DNA of 64,000 bases from Locusta migratoria (GCA_026315105.1 CM048746.1:564337940-564401939), one strand, 5' to 3'; numbered from the stretch's first letter, positions 1 through 11,415 are shown. Notes: generated from the sequence alone by a model not told the origin. Made by a program: numbers and translations.

Positions 1-314
1 AGGTGGGTGGATCGCGTAACTAATGAGGAGGTACTGAACCGAATTGGGGAGAGAAGAAATTTCTGGCAAACCTTGACTAAAAGAAGGGATAGATTGGTAG
101 GACACATTCTTAGACATCAAGGAATTGTGAATTTAGCGTTGGAGGGAAGTGTGTGGGGTAAAAATCGCAGAGGGAGACCAAGAGACGCGTATAGTAAGCA
201 GATTCAAGTGGATGTGGGTTGTCGTTCTTATGAGGAGATGAAAAGGCTTGCTCAGGATAGAGTAGGGTGGAGAGCTGCATCAAACCAGTCTCTGGACTGA
301 AGACCACAACAACA
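1..314 (+). mobile_element. RTE-like LINE, 3' end (C-terminus of endonuclease-reverse transcriptase)
   Basis: An open frame at 7-300 gives about 97 residues that match the C-terminal tail of the arthropod endonuclease-reverse transcriptase LINE often annotated as craniofacial development protein 2-like: blocks NEEVLNRIGERRNFWQTL, RRDRLVGHILRH, KNRRGRPRD and WRAASNQS. The same tail recurs at about 36900-37195, so this is a second copy of the family at 34320-37214. The element runs in from outside the window, so its 5' extent is unknown. It ends with an AAC-rich tail at about 300-316, where it is inserted into an opposite-strand LINE endonuclease fragment. The family assignment is from recalled similarity; the clade name is less certain than the LINE call. 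Confidence 0.8.
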
Positions 315-1120
315 AGAACTGCATTATCAGCACTATAAACATCCTGCCATTCTTGTTCCTTAATTAGGCTTAAAAAGGTCTCAATTGCAACTGGATTAAC
401 TTTTATGAGTAGTTTATATTTATGTTTAACATTTGTTTGAGAACAAATACTTTTTAGAATTAAAAGTTGGGCATCGTGGTCTGATAGGCCATTTACTATT
501 CTGCTGACAGAGTGCCCCTCTAATAATGAAGAATGAACAAAAATATTGTCAATGGTAGAACTGCTATTTCCTTGCACTCTCGTTGGAATAAATACTGTTT
601 GCATCATGTTATAGGAATTAAATAGATCTAACAGCTGACTTTTCCTTAAGCTATCACCTACACAATTAATGTTGAAATCTCCACACACAATTAAATTTTT
701 ATACTTCCTATACAGTGAACCCAGAACCAATTCCAGCTTGGGCAGAAACATTTTAAAATTTGAGTCAGGGGATCTATAAATAACAACTATTACTAGTTTA
801 GTTCCATTAACATTAACAAATCCTGCACATCATTCAAATATCTGTTCTGTGCAGTGTTTAGAAAAATCGATTGACTCCGATGAAAAATGGTTTTTTACAT
901 GCATGGCCACCTCCCCACACTGCAAGGAACTCCTAGAGTAGAAGGCAGCTAACCTGTATCCTGGCAAAGGAAGTCTCTGAATTGTCACACCACTTAAAAA
1001 GTGCTCTGAAATTCCAATAATGTCAGAATCAGTACTATTTTCATCTCTTACCATAGTAATAGTATACTGTTTAAATAAAAAAAAAACAATAAAAGGAATA
1101 GAAAATGAGCACAAAGTTCA
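314..1120 (-). mobile_element. Non-LTR retrotransposon endonuclease fragment (Jockey/CR1-like)
   Basis: On the minus strand, from 1114 down to about 314, a single frame interrupted by one stop (TGA at 830-832) carries the apurinic endonuclease (exonuclease-endonuclease-phosphatase) domain typical of LINEs. Visible blocks are IIGISEHFLSG, LPGYRLAAFYSR, VVIYRSPDSNF, the metal-binding signature CGDFNIN and the C-terminal SDHDAQLL. No reverse transcriptase follows, because the unrelated LINE copy at 1-314 interrupts the frame. It is a dead 5' fragment. Confidence 0.8.
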
Positions 1121-3279
1121 CAAAACAAAGATGTCAGTTACATTCTCAATGTCGTTGCAAAACAATCTGTACTTTTCCCAATATTTTTCGTTGTAAATTG
1201 AAAAGCTCTCTTTAAACGCCTTATTCTGTTGCCCTATGTACTCATTATCTGTTCCTTTTAGCCTACCTCGAGAACCATTAATAGGTAATTATGCTCTGAG
1301 GATCTATAACTGGTTCTTAGAATATATTTTAGGCTCCAGTGTTGTAAATACGTATGTTACACTCATGTATGTCAGTTTGTGTTTGGCAGAAAAAATATGT
1401 CAGGTGCCGAACAAACAAGGCAAACCCATTGTTTAGCGTCAGGGAAAAATTTCTAAGCGGGTAGCAAAGCTACGTTTGTCTTATTTAAGGCAGATAGCGT
1501 GACAATAGAGTGCTTTGGATTTTATTTTTACCCAGGTACTCTCTTATGGACTTATTCAGTCCATTTTACTCTTTCAGATTGTATACACAGACAAGAAAAA
1601 AATTACCGGCTCTTTCTGGAATATTCTGATTAAAAATACAGTTTTACATCGTGAAAAGACCTTGTTTTTGCTGGTGAAATATACTTTTGCAGACTGAAAT
1701 ACATATAAGTACATCTTATCAATCCTTTAAAGGTGCATGTTTTATACTCCCATATAGAATTTCCCGGGGTTATGATGCACTTACGGACGCGGCGTCTTTA
1801 TTATTATTATTGTTTCCGTGATTGTAGATGTTCGTAACGGCGCAACAGTTGATGGGAAGTGAGAACGGCTAGTCATGTGTAGTTAGAAACAGCCAGTGAG
1901 AAATGTTTTTCATTTACCATTTACTTCGTTTTGTAAAACACTTCGCTAATTAGTACGAATATGTTACTATTTGTGAGTTTGTTGTTAGGGAGCAATCCAT
2001 CAAAACTGCTTTAACTAAACTAGCGCTTTTACACTCTTTCTTGTCAAAAGTATTTCTTTGTTTTCTTCGACTGTGTCTGATTTTCGACTGTTTTGCTAGG
2101 CACAAATCTCATAACACAGTAGAAGTGCGAGCAAAGAGCGTAATGATACACATTATTTCCCATGGTGTTTTTTTTTTTTTTTTTTTTTTTTATTTTATTT
2201 TATTTTGGTACGCCATATCTCCCGTATTATTTACCCAAAATTAATGATTGAAGTATCATTTTCAAGGTTTCGTTCTACATTAAAGAAGAAAAATACACAT
2301 GGTTTTAAGTTATTGTTTTCACACACACACAAAAAAAATTATTTAGAAAAAATTTGTACTCTTCGTACAATCTAAGTTGATACCCGGCAAACGATCGGAT
2401 ATGGAACATGTCTTTACGGTTGCTTCCATCAACCTAGTATCAACTTAGTTTGCCCGGCCGATACAAAAGCAATGTTGAAGGTGTAACTAACATGAACGAC
2501 GGCTCTTGCAGTTGTTTAGATTCTTTATGCAAGCCAAAGCAAACGTAGTTTATCAAACAATATCCGTTATACACGTCGATGTAAAGCATAGTTTATCCTA
2601 CGATTTCGGTTCTACACGTTGATGTAACGACGAAAAATACACAAATAATTTAATTTAGCTCGGAAGCTCTTGCAGTTGTTTAGATTTTTTACGCAATCGA
2701 ATTTTATCACAAGATTTCTGTTTCACACGTCGATGCACATCATCAGCTGGAATTGCTGTTTGTCCAAGCAAGCGTTGTGAACTGCGCAAATGTACTGAAT
2801 TACCTCAACGTTCATCATGACAAGTAAGTACCGCCTACTATTAAAACTTATAATAATTTATTTAACTTTTAATTCCCCGCTACTTTACAGTTCATGCAAA
2901 ATTATTATTATTTTTATACATATATACTTGCATCTGCCTTTTCTCCATTACTAGCTTTCCTATCTGTGAGTGATCAAGATGGAGTGGGAATTATTCGCAC
3001 GCGTCAACTAGTTATTGCAGACAGCCAATCAGGAGTTAGTAAACTGATTGGCTGTCTGCAATCCCTATAGTTTTGAGGATAATTATACTATTTGCCAACG
3101 TTATTGCAAAATAATGTCCCGGATTTCATTCTAATTCTTAGGTATTTCCCGGATGAAAGAATCCCGAGATTTTCCCTAATCTCCCGGTTATCCCCAGGCG
3201 GTCTATTAGGGTTTCTCTAGTTTAACACCCTACCTTTGGTGTTTAATGGTGCCACACCCGGCCTATCTAATCCATTTTA
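1121..3279. other. Intergenic, no gene recognised
   Basis: AT-rich sequence with short non-homologous open frames only. It contains a T-run at about 2167-2190, a degenerate direct duplication (the block GCTCTTGCAGTTGTTTAGA recurs near 2503 and 2666, each followed about 60 bases later by an ACACGTCGATG block), and the hairpin listed separately at 3014-3062. I see no convincing exon or transposon end. Confidence 0.5.
3014..3062. repeat. Perfect 19-bp inverted repeat, 11-nt loop
   Basis: The left arm 3014-3032 (ATTGCAGACAGCCAATCAG) and the right arm 3044-3062 are exact reverse complements, separated by 11 bases at 3033-3043. Pairing stops immediately outside the arms. It could be a residue of a foldback element or of a local inverted duplication. 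Confidence 0.9.
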
Positions 3280-3502
3280 ATTTCGGCAAGTTCAAATGTT
3301 CAAATGTTTGTATAGCTTATGGGACTTAACTACGGGGTCATCAGTCCCTAAGCTTACAAACTACTTATAAACTAGTTTATCCTAAGGACGGCACAAATAT
3401 CCATGTCCGAGGGGGGATTCGAACCCCCGACCGTAGTGGCCGTGCAGACCGTGACTGGAGCGCCTCAGTCCCCTCGGCCACCGCGGCCGGCATTTCGACA
3501 AG
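3280..3502 (-). mobile_element. tRNA-derived SINE, type A, with target-site duplication
   Basis: The SINE body is 3291-3491 on the minus strand. Read in sense, it starts GCCGGCCGCGGTGGCCGAGG (box A-like) and contains GGGGGTTCGAATCCCCCC (box B of a class II tRNA), then the body with GGGACTGATGACCCCGTAG and the terminal ACAAACATTTGAAC. It is flanked by an 11-bp repeat ATTTCGRCAAG at 3280-3290 and 3492-3502 (one mismatch). Confidence 0.93.
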
Positions 3503-3723
3503 TATTTGACCCATTTCTGAAAAAAAAAAAAAAAAAAAAAAACTATTTGATGCATGACCATTATATTTTTACTGTATGTTATATGATTCTAATAGAGTCA
3601 ACTGTACTAAAATCTATTTTATCCATTTTATAGTTTTTAAGAAATACTTTTTTAAATGGAGTAACAAAAAATATTATTACTCTTTTTTTCGGAATATATA
3701 TTTTTTTTTAATTTAAAAAAAAA

Positions 3724-3918
3724 CAAATGTTTGTTAAGCTTATGGGTCTTAACTACGAGGTCATCAGCCCCTAAACTTACAAACTACTTATGAACTAGCT
3801 AATCCTAAGGACGGCACAAATATCCATACCCGAGGGGGGGGGGATTCGAACCCCCGACAGTAGTGGCCGTGCAGACCTTGACTGGAGCGCCTCAGTCTCC
3901 TCGGCCACTGCGGCCGGC
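3724..3918 (-). mobile_element. tRNA-derived SINE, type A
   Basis: Near-complete minus-strand type A copy: tail CAAATGTTTGTTAAGC on the left, tRNA-like head ending in GCGGCCGGC at 3918. A seven-base G-run has expanded beside box B. Target duplication not resolved because the left flank is A-rich. Confidence 0.9.
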
Positions 3919-4158
3919 TTGAATTTCATAATGGGTTATATTAATGAATGTAGTACAAGAGGTTGCTTTTTATGTTATGCAGAGTCTCTGAAAATTTCAT
4001 TCGTTAAAACTTATATTTGATAGTTTCTGATGTAATGGGGCATACGTACTGAAATTTTTAGTTTGTGGGAAATTGACTTTAAAGAAAAAACTTTTGAAAG
4101 TTGTTAGTTACAGTTAATTAAAACTGCCCTGCTACATATGCTGGCCCTTAGTTGGCCT

Positions 4159-4626
4159 CTAGAGGTCTTCCAGCTTCTTTTTCACCTTCCTGAATATTTG
4201 TCTTGCTTTCTTGGCCATGTTAGATGCAAACCTGTTTGCATCGGCTATCCTCATTTTATCGCAATGTTGCAGCCCAGTGATCATATTTTCACCAGGGTCA
4301 ATTCCCAGCTTTTTCAGTACCCAATACTTTCCAATATTACCACAATTCAATGCAATAACAGCATCGTGAACCCCTAGATTCATTGTATGCATACCTACAA
4401 ATACAGTTTTAGGAAGCCGGTTCCAAATTATGCTGTTGAAACGTTCATTTGGGTTCTGTATCTGCCCATGCAGAGATTTCCTTAGAAGGTCAGGATGAGC
4501 CATGTCTCTAAAAATAGGTTTAATTGCTGTAACAATACCGACATGAAGAGAACGGTGGTGAGAATAAGATTCTCCAGTTGGCTGAGCCCTATTGTATTTG
4601 CACCACAATTTTCTCCTGAAGGACAC
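4159..4626 (-). pseudogene. DNA-transposase C-terminal fragment (Mutator-like transposase-domain family?)
   Basis: A 155-residue minus-strand frame resembles the C-terminal part of a widespread arthropod transposase-like protein usually annotated with a Mutator-like transposase domain. Supporting blocks are LHGQIQNPNERFNSIIWNRL, PKTVFVGMHTMNLGVHDAVI and a lysine/arginine-rich tail KKARQIFRKVKKKLEDL. The catalytic part is missing, so it is a 5'-deleted remnant or non-autonomous copy. Sequence at 4627-4910 may be the remainder of its 5' end but contains no frame I recognise. The superfamily name is recalled and should be treated as tentative. Confidence 0.5.
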
Positions 4627-4910
4627 GCATGATAAGGCTTATCATCAGTAGAGGACTTGTGGAAAAACGCCTTTACGTTTCATCATCTTCCATAAACACA
4701 ACAAAACACATGTAAACAAGCACTGCAAACGTAGGTATAACAACTACTCGTAATCACACTTGAACAAAACTAAGCGCGTGTTTAAAAGCGTGTTGTTTAC
4801 AAACAGCAGAAAAAAAGAATACCGACCGTTGCATTTCAAGAATAGCCAACACACTCGGAAGTAAAAAAGAATTCAGTAACGTGCAATCTAGGGGATGTAG
4901 AGATCTGAAA

Positions 4911-5605
4911 TGCCGGGTGATCAAAAAGTCAGTATAAATTTGAAAACGTAATAAATCACGGAATAATGTAGATAGGTAAACATTGACACGCGTGCTTGGA
5001 ATACATCCGGTTTTATCAGAAAAAAAAGAAAAAAAAAAAAAGAAAAAGAAAAACCACTCACAACATATTGCTAGACGCGTTAAAGATCTCTTGCGTGCGG
5101 GTACGTCGTTTGGTGGTGATCGTGTGCTCAGCCGCCACTTTCGTCATGCTTGGCCTCCCAGGTCCCCAGACTTCTTTCCGTGCGATTATTGGGTTCGGTG
5201 TTACCTGAATTCACAAGTGCATCGTGATCGACCGACGTCTCTAGGGATGCTGAAAGACAACATCCGACGCCAATGCCTCACCATAACTCCGGACATGCTT
5301 TACAGTAGTGCTCACAACATTACTCCTCGTCTACAACTATTGTTGAGGAATGATGTTGAATATATTGAGCATTTCCTGTAAAGAACATCATCATTGCTTT
5401 GTCTTAATTTCTTATGCTAATTATTGCTTTTCTGATCAGATGAAACGCCATCTGTCGGATATTTTTTGAATTTTTTTCTCTTTTTTTGGTTCTAATAAAA
5501 CCCCATGATATTTCAAGCATGTGCGTCACTTTTTACCTCTTTATCTATAATTTTCCGTGATCTATTAAGTTTTCAAATTTATACTGACTTTTTGATCACC
5601 CGGTA
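4911..5605 (+). mobile_element. Tc1/mariner-superfamily element, internally deleted (copy 1)
   Basis: Terminal inverted repeats of about 65 bp: the left end CCGGGTGATCAAAAAGTCAG at 4913 and its complement ending at 5603, followed by TA. Inside, a plus-strand frame (about 5055-5381) keeps only the C-terminal catalytic part of a transposase: FGGDRVLSRHFRHAWPPRSP, then DYWVRCYLNSQVHRDRPTSL and LKDNIRRQCLTITPDML. An A-rich tract at 5022-5052 sits at the internal deletion. The same family occurs at 32706-34236, where more of the protein survives. Confidence 0.85.
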
Positions 5606-5727
5606 TTTGCAGAAAAGTGGGCGTGACACACAAACACACGTGGTAGGAAAATGCTCTCGATTTTTTTTTTTTTTTTTTCGACCTGAGCCACGGTGTGGTC
5701 CCCAGAAGTTAAGCAGCGTGTAGTGGG

Positions 5728-6176
5728 TGTGGTGTCGCACAAGTACAAAGTGCGCGCCACCTACTTTCGCCGCGCGCCGCCATGCACGCACGGCGCGGCG
5801 TTCTCACGACGACAGCCACGAGCGCCCTCTGCTGCAACCCCGCTCGTGGCCACCACGGAAAGACATCGGTCACTTCGGACTGAGATAGCAACGAGTTAGG
5901 ACCTTCGTAATCAGATAGGCACCAGTGAAGACTTTGCTATTGTACAGGCACTAGGCAGGCCTCTAACAACTATGTATCAACGTTCTGCAGTACTATGTAA
6001 AAGTTAAGTATTGTTACATTCTGTGCAATATATCTCTTTCTAATTTACTCGAGTGTTTATAGTTTCTGGCTGCTCCCCTCCGTACCTGCACCAGCGTGTC
6101 GGTCTCATTCCACTCGGCCACCGACACCTACGACGAGGCTGGGACACAAAAGCGGCGACGAAGTCGGGACACAAAA
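5728..6176 (+). repeat. 5' LTR of gypsy element
   Basis: Starts TGTGGTGTCGCACAAG and ends GACACAAAA. The end is fixed by the 5-bp target duplication next to the 3' LTR and by a related solo LTR at 25283-25651, which has the same TGTGG...ACAAAA termini. The last about 50 bp contain near-repeats of the LTR/primer-binding-site junction. Confidence 0.9.
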
Positions 6177-6177
6177 G

Positions 6178-6192
6178 TGGCGACGAGGAGTG
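6178..6192 (+). promoter_or_regulatory. Primer-binding site of gypsy element
   Basis: TGGCGACGAGGAGTG begins one base after the 5' LTR, the expected place for minus-strand priming. It starts TGGCGAC, as several insect gypsy elements with tRNA-Arg-type primers do; the exact primer tRNA was not checked. Confidence 0.65.
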
Positions 6193-6405
6193 ATAGAACC
6201 TTGGAGCAGCCCGCTTGCAGCAGCCAGACAGCAGCAGTCGGAGCACGCAGAAATTGCTCCCGCCCACCCACCCTTATTATAAGATTTTTGAGGGAACATT
6301 TTCAGTTACGTGTTTGTGGACTTTTTTGTTGCAGAGTGTCCTCTTTCATATTGCATTGGTGTTTTGTTATAATTTACTTGTATGCGCGGCGCCTAATCGG
6401 TCAGC

Positions 6406-7383
6406 ATGGCCACTAACCCGAACCCAAACTTAATGGAAATTATTCAGTTACAGACGGCGCAAATAACCCAGCTCCTCCAGGCTGTGTCCCAGCTCACAGC
6501 GCAGGCAGCTAACCAACAACAACAGCCGTCGCATCAGCAGCCCACACCTGCCGCCGCACCGCTTCCGACGTTCCGCCAGTACAACGAACGTGAGGAAGAA
6601 TGGAGCGACTACTTCGCACAGTTTCAAGAACTCGTCGCGGCTCATCAAATTACAGGTCAGAAAGTGAAGCATCTGCTATTATCTGTGGTGGGCCCCAAAA
6701 CTTTCGTGTTACTGCAAAAACTATTCCCGCACGCATCTCCTCGTGATGTAGACTTTGAACAAATTGTAGAGGCACTAAATGCTCATTATGAGAGAAAAGT
6801 TCTTGTAGCCGCTGCACGGTACCGATTTTTCAGACTTAAAAAATTACCGCAGCAGTCACACCAAGAGTGGATTACGGAATTGAAGGGCTTAACCCGCCAA
6901 TGTAAATTTACTTGCTCTTGTGGACTTTCGTATAGTGACGTGATGTTGAGGGATGCGATTACGCAGAACATTCAGGACCCCAGAATTAGAGCAGCAATTC
7001 TGAAACAGTCTGACCCCTCATTGGACAGTGTACTGCAGCTTATAGAAGCGCATGATACTTTTGACTTAGCAGATGTAGAAATGCAAAGCCACAGTGTAAA
7101 TTCAGTGCGCCGCAACGGACGCTTTCCTAGCCGTAGTTCTCAGTATAGCACTAGTGATTCTTATTTTTCTACCGGCCGTGCTGAACAGACAGTGAACAGT
7201 AGTCAGTGTAAAAGTGCGACGCAAAGGTCGCCCCGTAGTGTTAGACACAGTAATTTGAATAACGGGCGCCAACGCTCATTTCAGAAAAATGTACGTAAAT
7301 CTTGCCCCCAGTGTGTGTCTCGCCACAAGCGTGCTCATTGCCCTAGTCGCAACGCAACCTGTTATCAATGTGGCAAATCGTGA
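6406..7383 (+). pseudogene. Gypsy gag (capsid/nucleocapsid), truncated by a stop codon
   Basis: Structural protein of the retrotransposon particle. The frame starts at an ATG at 6406 and runs 325 residues: a Gln-rich N-terminus, a retrotransposon-gag capsid block (WSDYFAQFQELVAAHQ ... LLSVVGPKTFVLLQ), then a basic region leading into CCHC-type zinc-knuckle cysteines (CPQC, HCPSRNATCYQCGKS). A TGA at 7381-7383 falls inside the zinc knuckle and cuts the protein there. The same frame resumes at once (7384 onward), so this is a nonsense interruption, not a natural gag terminus. Confidence 0.9.
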
Positions 7384-8052
7384 CATGTACAGTCTGTGTG
7401 TATGCAAATTAAAAACTCAAAGAACGGTACCGTTAGAAACAGTGCTTCGCAGAGTGCGAGAACGGTTCATTCTGTAAATGTTATACGGGCTGTGGACTTG
7501 AACAGTGCTTTCCTTGGATCTCAATTTCAAGAAAGTCGTTCTGCGCCTATGGCAAAACTATATAGTGCACCACGTAGCAAGCGCCGACGAGCGCGTAAAA
7601 CAGTGCAACGGAAAAGGGTTCGGGACAAGCAAAATGACTATGAACAGTGCATTCCTGTAGTGAAATTAGTGCCTTCTGCAACTGCTCCTTGTAATAGTGC
7701 CCAGTACTGTGTAGCTAGTGACAGTAGACATCAAGTAGCTACTCAAAAGTGTAGTGCAGTAGTTAGTAAATCTGGAGTAGCTTCGCAGGCTTGCGCGGAC
7801 GCCGATCCGGCGGTAGTGTCATCTAGTGACAGTGTTGTTAATTCGCTGCGTGCCGAGTCTGCGCCGCTTCCTTCACTACGCGGCCCGCGCATACGCAGCA
7901 CACAAACCGTAGCAGACGTTGCCCACATTCGCGCACCTGTCGTGCGCCAGAAGCACAAACTTTTTGTAAATCTCTCCATAGAAAATAAGACTGTGCAATT
8001 TCAGCTTGATACTGGTTCCGCTGTCACATTAATTAATAAAGATACTTACTAA
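7384..8052 (+). pseudogene. Gypsy gag-pro segment with aspartic protease, interrupted
   Basis: It continues the gag frame after the stop at 7381. It is Ser/Arg-rich, then carries the retropepsin active-site motif LDTGSAVTLI (Asp codon 8008-8010) that processes the polyprotein. A TAA at 8050-8052 interrupts the frame within the protease, and the same frame continues from 8053. It cannot give a full protease without readthrough or complementation. Confidence 0.88.
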
Positions 8053-10626
8053 CTTCTGGGTTCGCCAAAATTGTCGCCGTCACAGCAAGTGTTAACAGCT
8101 AATACAGGTGAAAATATTCCCGTGCTAGGAACGTGTAGCCTGCCTGCCTCTTTTCAAGGTGTAACGAAAACAGTTGCTTTTGTTGTTCTTCAGGCCAAAT
8201 CGACACAGAACATTTTTGGACTAGATGCTTTTGACTTGTTCGGTTTATCAATTCAAAGAGATGTGCTTCAAATTTCGTCAGTAGTGCCTCAGGACAAAAT
8301 CAATGCTTTATGTGACAAATATAGTGACTTGTTTTCGCCGGAACTAGGTTGTGCAAAAGACTTCGTGGCACATGTAACTTTAAAAGAATCTGCAGTTCCA
8401 AAATTTCGTAAAGCTAGACCAGTGCCTATCGCAATGCGTGATACAGTTGCCGAAGAACTTCAACGTTGGCAAGATAGTGGGGTGATTTCTCCTGTTTCTG
8501 CAATTCAGTGGGCCTCGCCTATAGTAATTATACCCAAGCCGTCAGGAAAACTTCGTCTCTGTGCGGACTTCAAATCTACAGTAAACAGTCAAACAATTGT
8601 AGACACTTATCCCCTACCCAGACCTGAGGAACTGATGGACAAATTAGGACAGTCTCGTTTCTTTTCTAAGATTGATTTAGCAGAGGCATACTTACAGATT
8701 CCACTTGATGACGAGTCCAGAAAGTTTTTCGTCATTAATACTCACATGGGCCTTTTTCAATTTCAACGCCTACCCTTTGGCAGTTCTTCCGCCCCCGCTA
8801 TTTTTCAGCGTTTTTTGGAACAGCTGACAGTTTCTGTACCGTGTTGTTCGAACTATTTAGATGATATTGTGGTATCCGGACGTACAGTTGAAGAACATTT
8901 AGCAAACCTGGAGTGCCTTTTCAAAGTTTTGACTGCAGCAGGTCTACGTTGCAATAAAGCAAAGTGTTCGTTTTTTCAAACTGAAATAGAGTACCTAGGC
9001 CATGTGATTAATGCCCAAGGAATTCATCCCTTACAGTCACATCTTCGAGCAATCAAAGACTTGCCTCCTCCTAAGAATGTGCATGAATTGCAAGCAGTAA
9101 TGGGAAAGCTTAACTATTATTTCAGATTTATTCCCAATGCCTCTCAGATTGCAGCTCCACTGCATCGTTTACGTAGGAAGAATGTTCCTTTTGTTTGGTC
9201 CAAAGATTGCCAGGTTGCCTTTGACAAATTAAAGTCTGCACTACTCAGTGATGCATGTTTGATTCCCTTTGACCCCCAGAAGCCTGTAGTGTTAGCAGTT
9301 GACGCCTCATCGTACGGTCTGGGCGCTGTAATCTCACATCGTATTGGATGTCACGATCGTCCTATTGCCTTTGCATCCAAGCTACTGACGCCGACGCAAC
9401 AGAATTACAGTCAGATAGAAAAGGAGGCCTTAGCAATCATTTACGGCGTCGCAAAGTTTCATCATTATCTCTATGGCAGAAAATTCTATTTGTTGACAGA
9501 CCACAAGCCTCTCACGTCGTTGTTCTCACCCACAAAGCCAATTCCGCCACGTACGGCACAAAAGCTTCAGAGATGGTCCTTGATATTGTCAAATTATCAG
9601 TATGAGATTTTGTACCGACCTACCACTAAACATGCCAACGCGGACACACTTTCCCGACTTCCGGTTGGCCAGGATGTATCATTTGATTCTTCAGAAATGG
9701 CATGTTGTCAGATAGACTCCAGAGATGCTTCCGCTGTCGCAGACTTTCCTTTGAACTCTCGTCGGGTTGCACAGGAAACAGCTGCGGATGCAGACCTAAG
9801 TGTGGTAGCACGTTTTGTTCGCTCAGGGTGGCCTGCCAGAGCCAAAGACATTGATCGGCCTCTGGTTCGACGTTATTTTGCACAACGTCATGCATTATCT
9901 TTAAGTCAGGGTGTACTGTTGTTGCATACCGACAACGACCAAGCAAGAGTGATTGTTCCTCGTTCCCTGCAACGAGAAGTGTTACGCCTCCTGCATCAAG
10001 GACATTGGGGCATTGTTAGGACAAAGCAATTGGCCAGACGTCATTGTACCTGGGTTGGTATGGACGCTCAGATAGAGAGCATGACATCACAGTGTACAGT
10101 TTGTGCGGAGCATCAGGCGGCTCCTCCACAGCGTTTCTCAGACTGGCCACGCCCCAAGGGACCATGGCAACGTTTACACATTGACTTTGCCGGACCTTTC
10201 TGGAATACGCGATGGTTAATTGTTGTAGACGCTTTCAGCAAGTTTCCTTTTGTGATTGCCATGAACTCAACGACGGCGTCTAGTACAATCAGTGCCTTAA
10301 CATCAGTGTTTTGCATCGAAGGCTTGCCTGAAACTATCGTCAGTGACAATGGACCTCAGTTTGTTAGTGCGGAATTTCAACAGTTTTGTCGTGTGAATGG
10401 CATTCAGCATATTACCACTGCACCTTTTCACCCTCAGTCCAATGGTGAAGCAGAACGTTTCGTTCGAACATTCAAGTCACACATGGAAAAGATGAAAGGT
10501 CAGCACTCCAGGCAGCAAGCTCTTCAGATTTTCCTGTCTACGTATCGGTGCATGCCACGTGACGGCCCGTCTCCTGCCGAGCTGCTACACGGCCGCCGTC
10601 ACCGCACTCTCCTTCACCTGCTGTAG
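8053..10626 (+). pseudogene. Gypsy pol: reverse transcriptase, RNase H, integrase
   Basis: The main pol block. The reverse transcriptase has YPLPRPEELMDKLGQ, FSKIDLAEAYLQIPL, the LPFGSSSAPAIFQ block and the catalytic YLDD (8854-8865). RNase H follows with VVLAVDASSYGLGAV and LTDHKPL. The integrase has an HHCC-like zinc finger (HQGHWGI ... CTVCAEH) and the D,D-35-E core: Asp codons at 10183 (HIDFAG) and 10345 (SDNGPQF), Glu at 10453 (AERFV). It copies the element RNA into DNA and inserts it. It is closed by a TAG at 10624-10626 that lies in a frame otherwise open to 11415, so it is a third premature stop. Confidence 0.95.
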
Positions 10627-11415
10627 CCTCCCACGCACCGAGTCGGTTCGTATGGCGCTACGCGTTTTCAGGTTTCTACGCCGGTGCTGTACAGGGTGTT
10701 TGCTGGAAACAAGAAGAAATGGATGCCGGGCATCATTCAGCGCGTGCTCGGGCGCAATATGTTTGTTGTACGTTCTTCCACAGGGTCGGAGCTGCGGCGC
10801 CACGCAAACCAATTGCGCCTGCACAGGCCGCGCGATCCTGTCTCCGGTTTCTTGATTCCAGACCCAGTTCACCGCCAGGGAGCACAACCACATCGTTCGT
10901 CCCCGGACTACGAGATCGTCCCGATGGAGATCGACGCGACGCCGCCGCTGTCGCCGCCGCAGATGACAGCGTCACCAAGAGGGACTCCGGGACCGTGCGT
11001 GCCGCCGCCGCCTGGGCCACGCACCTCAGAAGAAGATGACCTGCTCCCTCTGGGCGGGGGCGGGCGCCCTTCCCCAGGTTTCGGCGGGTTCCCTGGAGGA
11101 TCTCAAGGCGGATGCCGGGGCGCGGACGGCGTCTCGATCCCGGCCTCAGCTACGACGCCCGTCCCACCAGTAACGCCCCCGCCCAGGCCCTCCTCCCAGT
11201 GCCGTCGCCGTGGCCCTCAGCCCTACGCCACGACGGCGCGGCGGTTTGGGGGGGAGGGGTGTGGTGTCGCACAAGTACAAAGTGCGCGCCACCTACTTTC
11301 GCCGCGCGCCGCCATGCACGCACGGCGCGGCGTTCTCACGACGACAGCCACGAGCGCCCTCTGCTGCAACCCCGCTCGTGGCCACCACGGAAAGACATCG
11401 GTCACTTCGGACTGA
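10627..11415 (+). pseudogene. Gypsy pol C-terminal tail
   Basis: Same frame as pol after the stop at 10624. It contains LYRVFAGNKKKWMPGIIQRV and LRRHANQLRLHRP, the small beta-rich tail common after gypsy integrases, then a proline/glycine-rich low-complexity stretch that runs 156 bp into the 3' LTR before its own stop. No chromodomain is evident. Confidence 0.8.
11248..11259 (+). promoter_or_regulatory. Polypurine tract of gypsy element
   Basis: GGGGGGGAGGGG lies immediately upstream of the 3' LTR start TGTGGTG, the standard position for priming plus-strand DNA synthesis. Confidence 0.85.

Noticed and set aside
2360..2460. Apparent hairpin of GTTGATACCCGGCAAAC and GTATCAACTTAGTTTGCCCGG
   Set aside because: The two complementary sub-blocks are in the wrong order for one stem; only a 12-bp pairing remains.
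3403..3633. Short frames beginning in SINE box B regions (EGGFEPPT...VTGAPQSPRPPRPA)
   Set aside because: The same peptide appears at nearly every type A SINE; it is a translation artefact of the tRNA-like head.
5660..5727. Extra LTR or 5' leader before TGTGGTG
   Set aside because: The sequence before 5728 has no counterpart next to the 3' LTR; GTGGG on both sides marks the insertion border.
10559..10893. Overlapping frames in the region after integrase as a possible envelope-like gene
   Set aside because: No signal peptide, transmembrane segment or cysteine pattern; they overlap the pol tail frame that has recognisable blocks.
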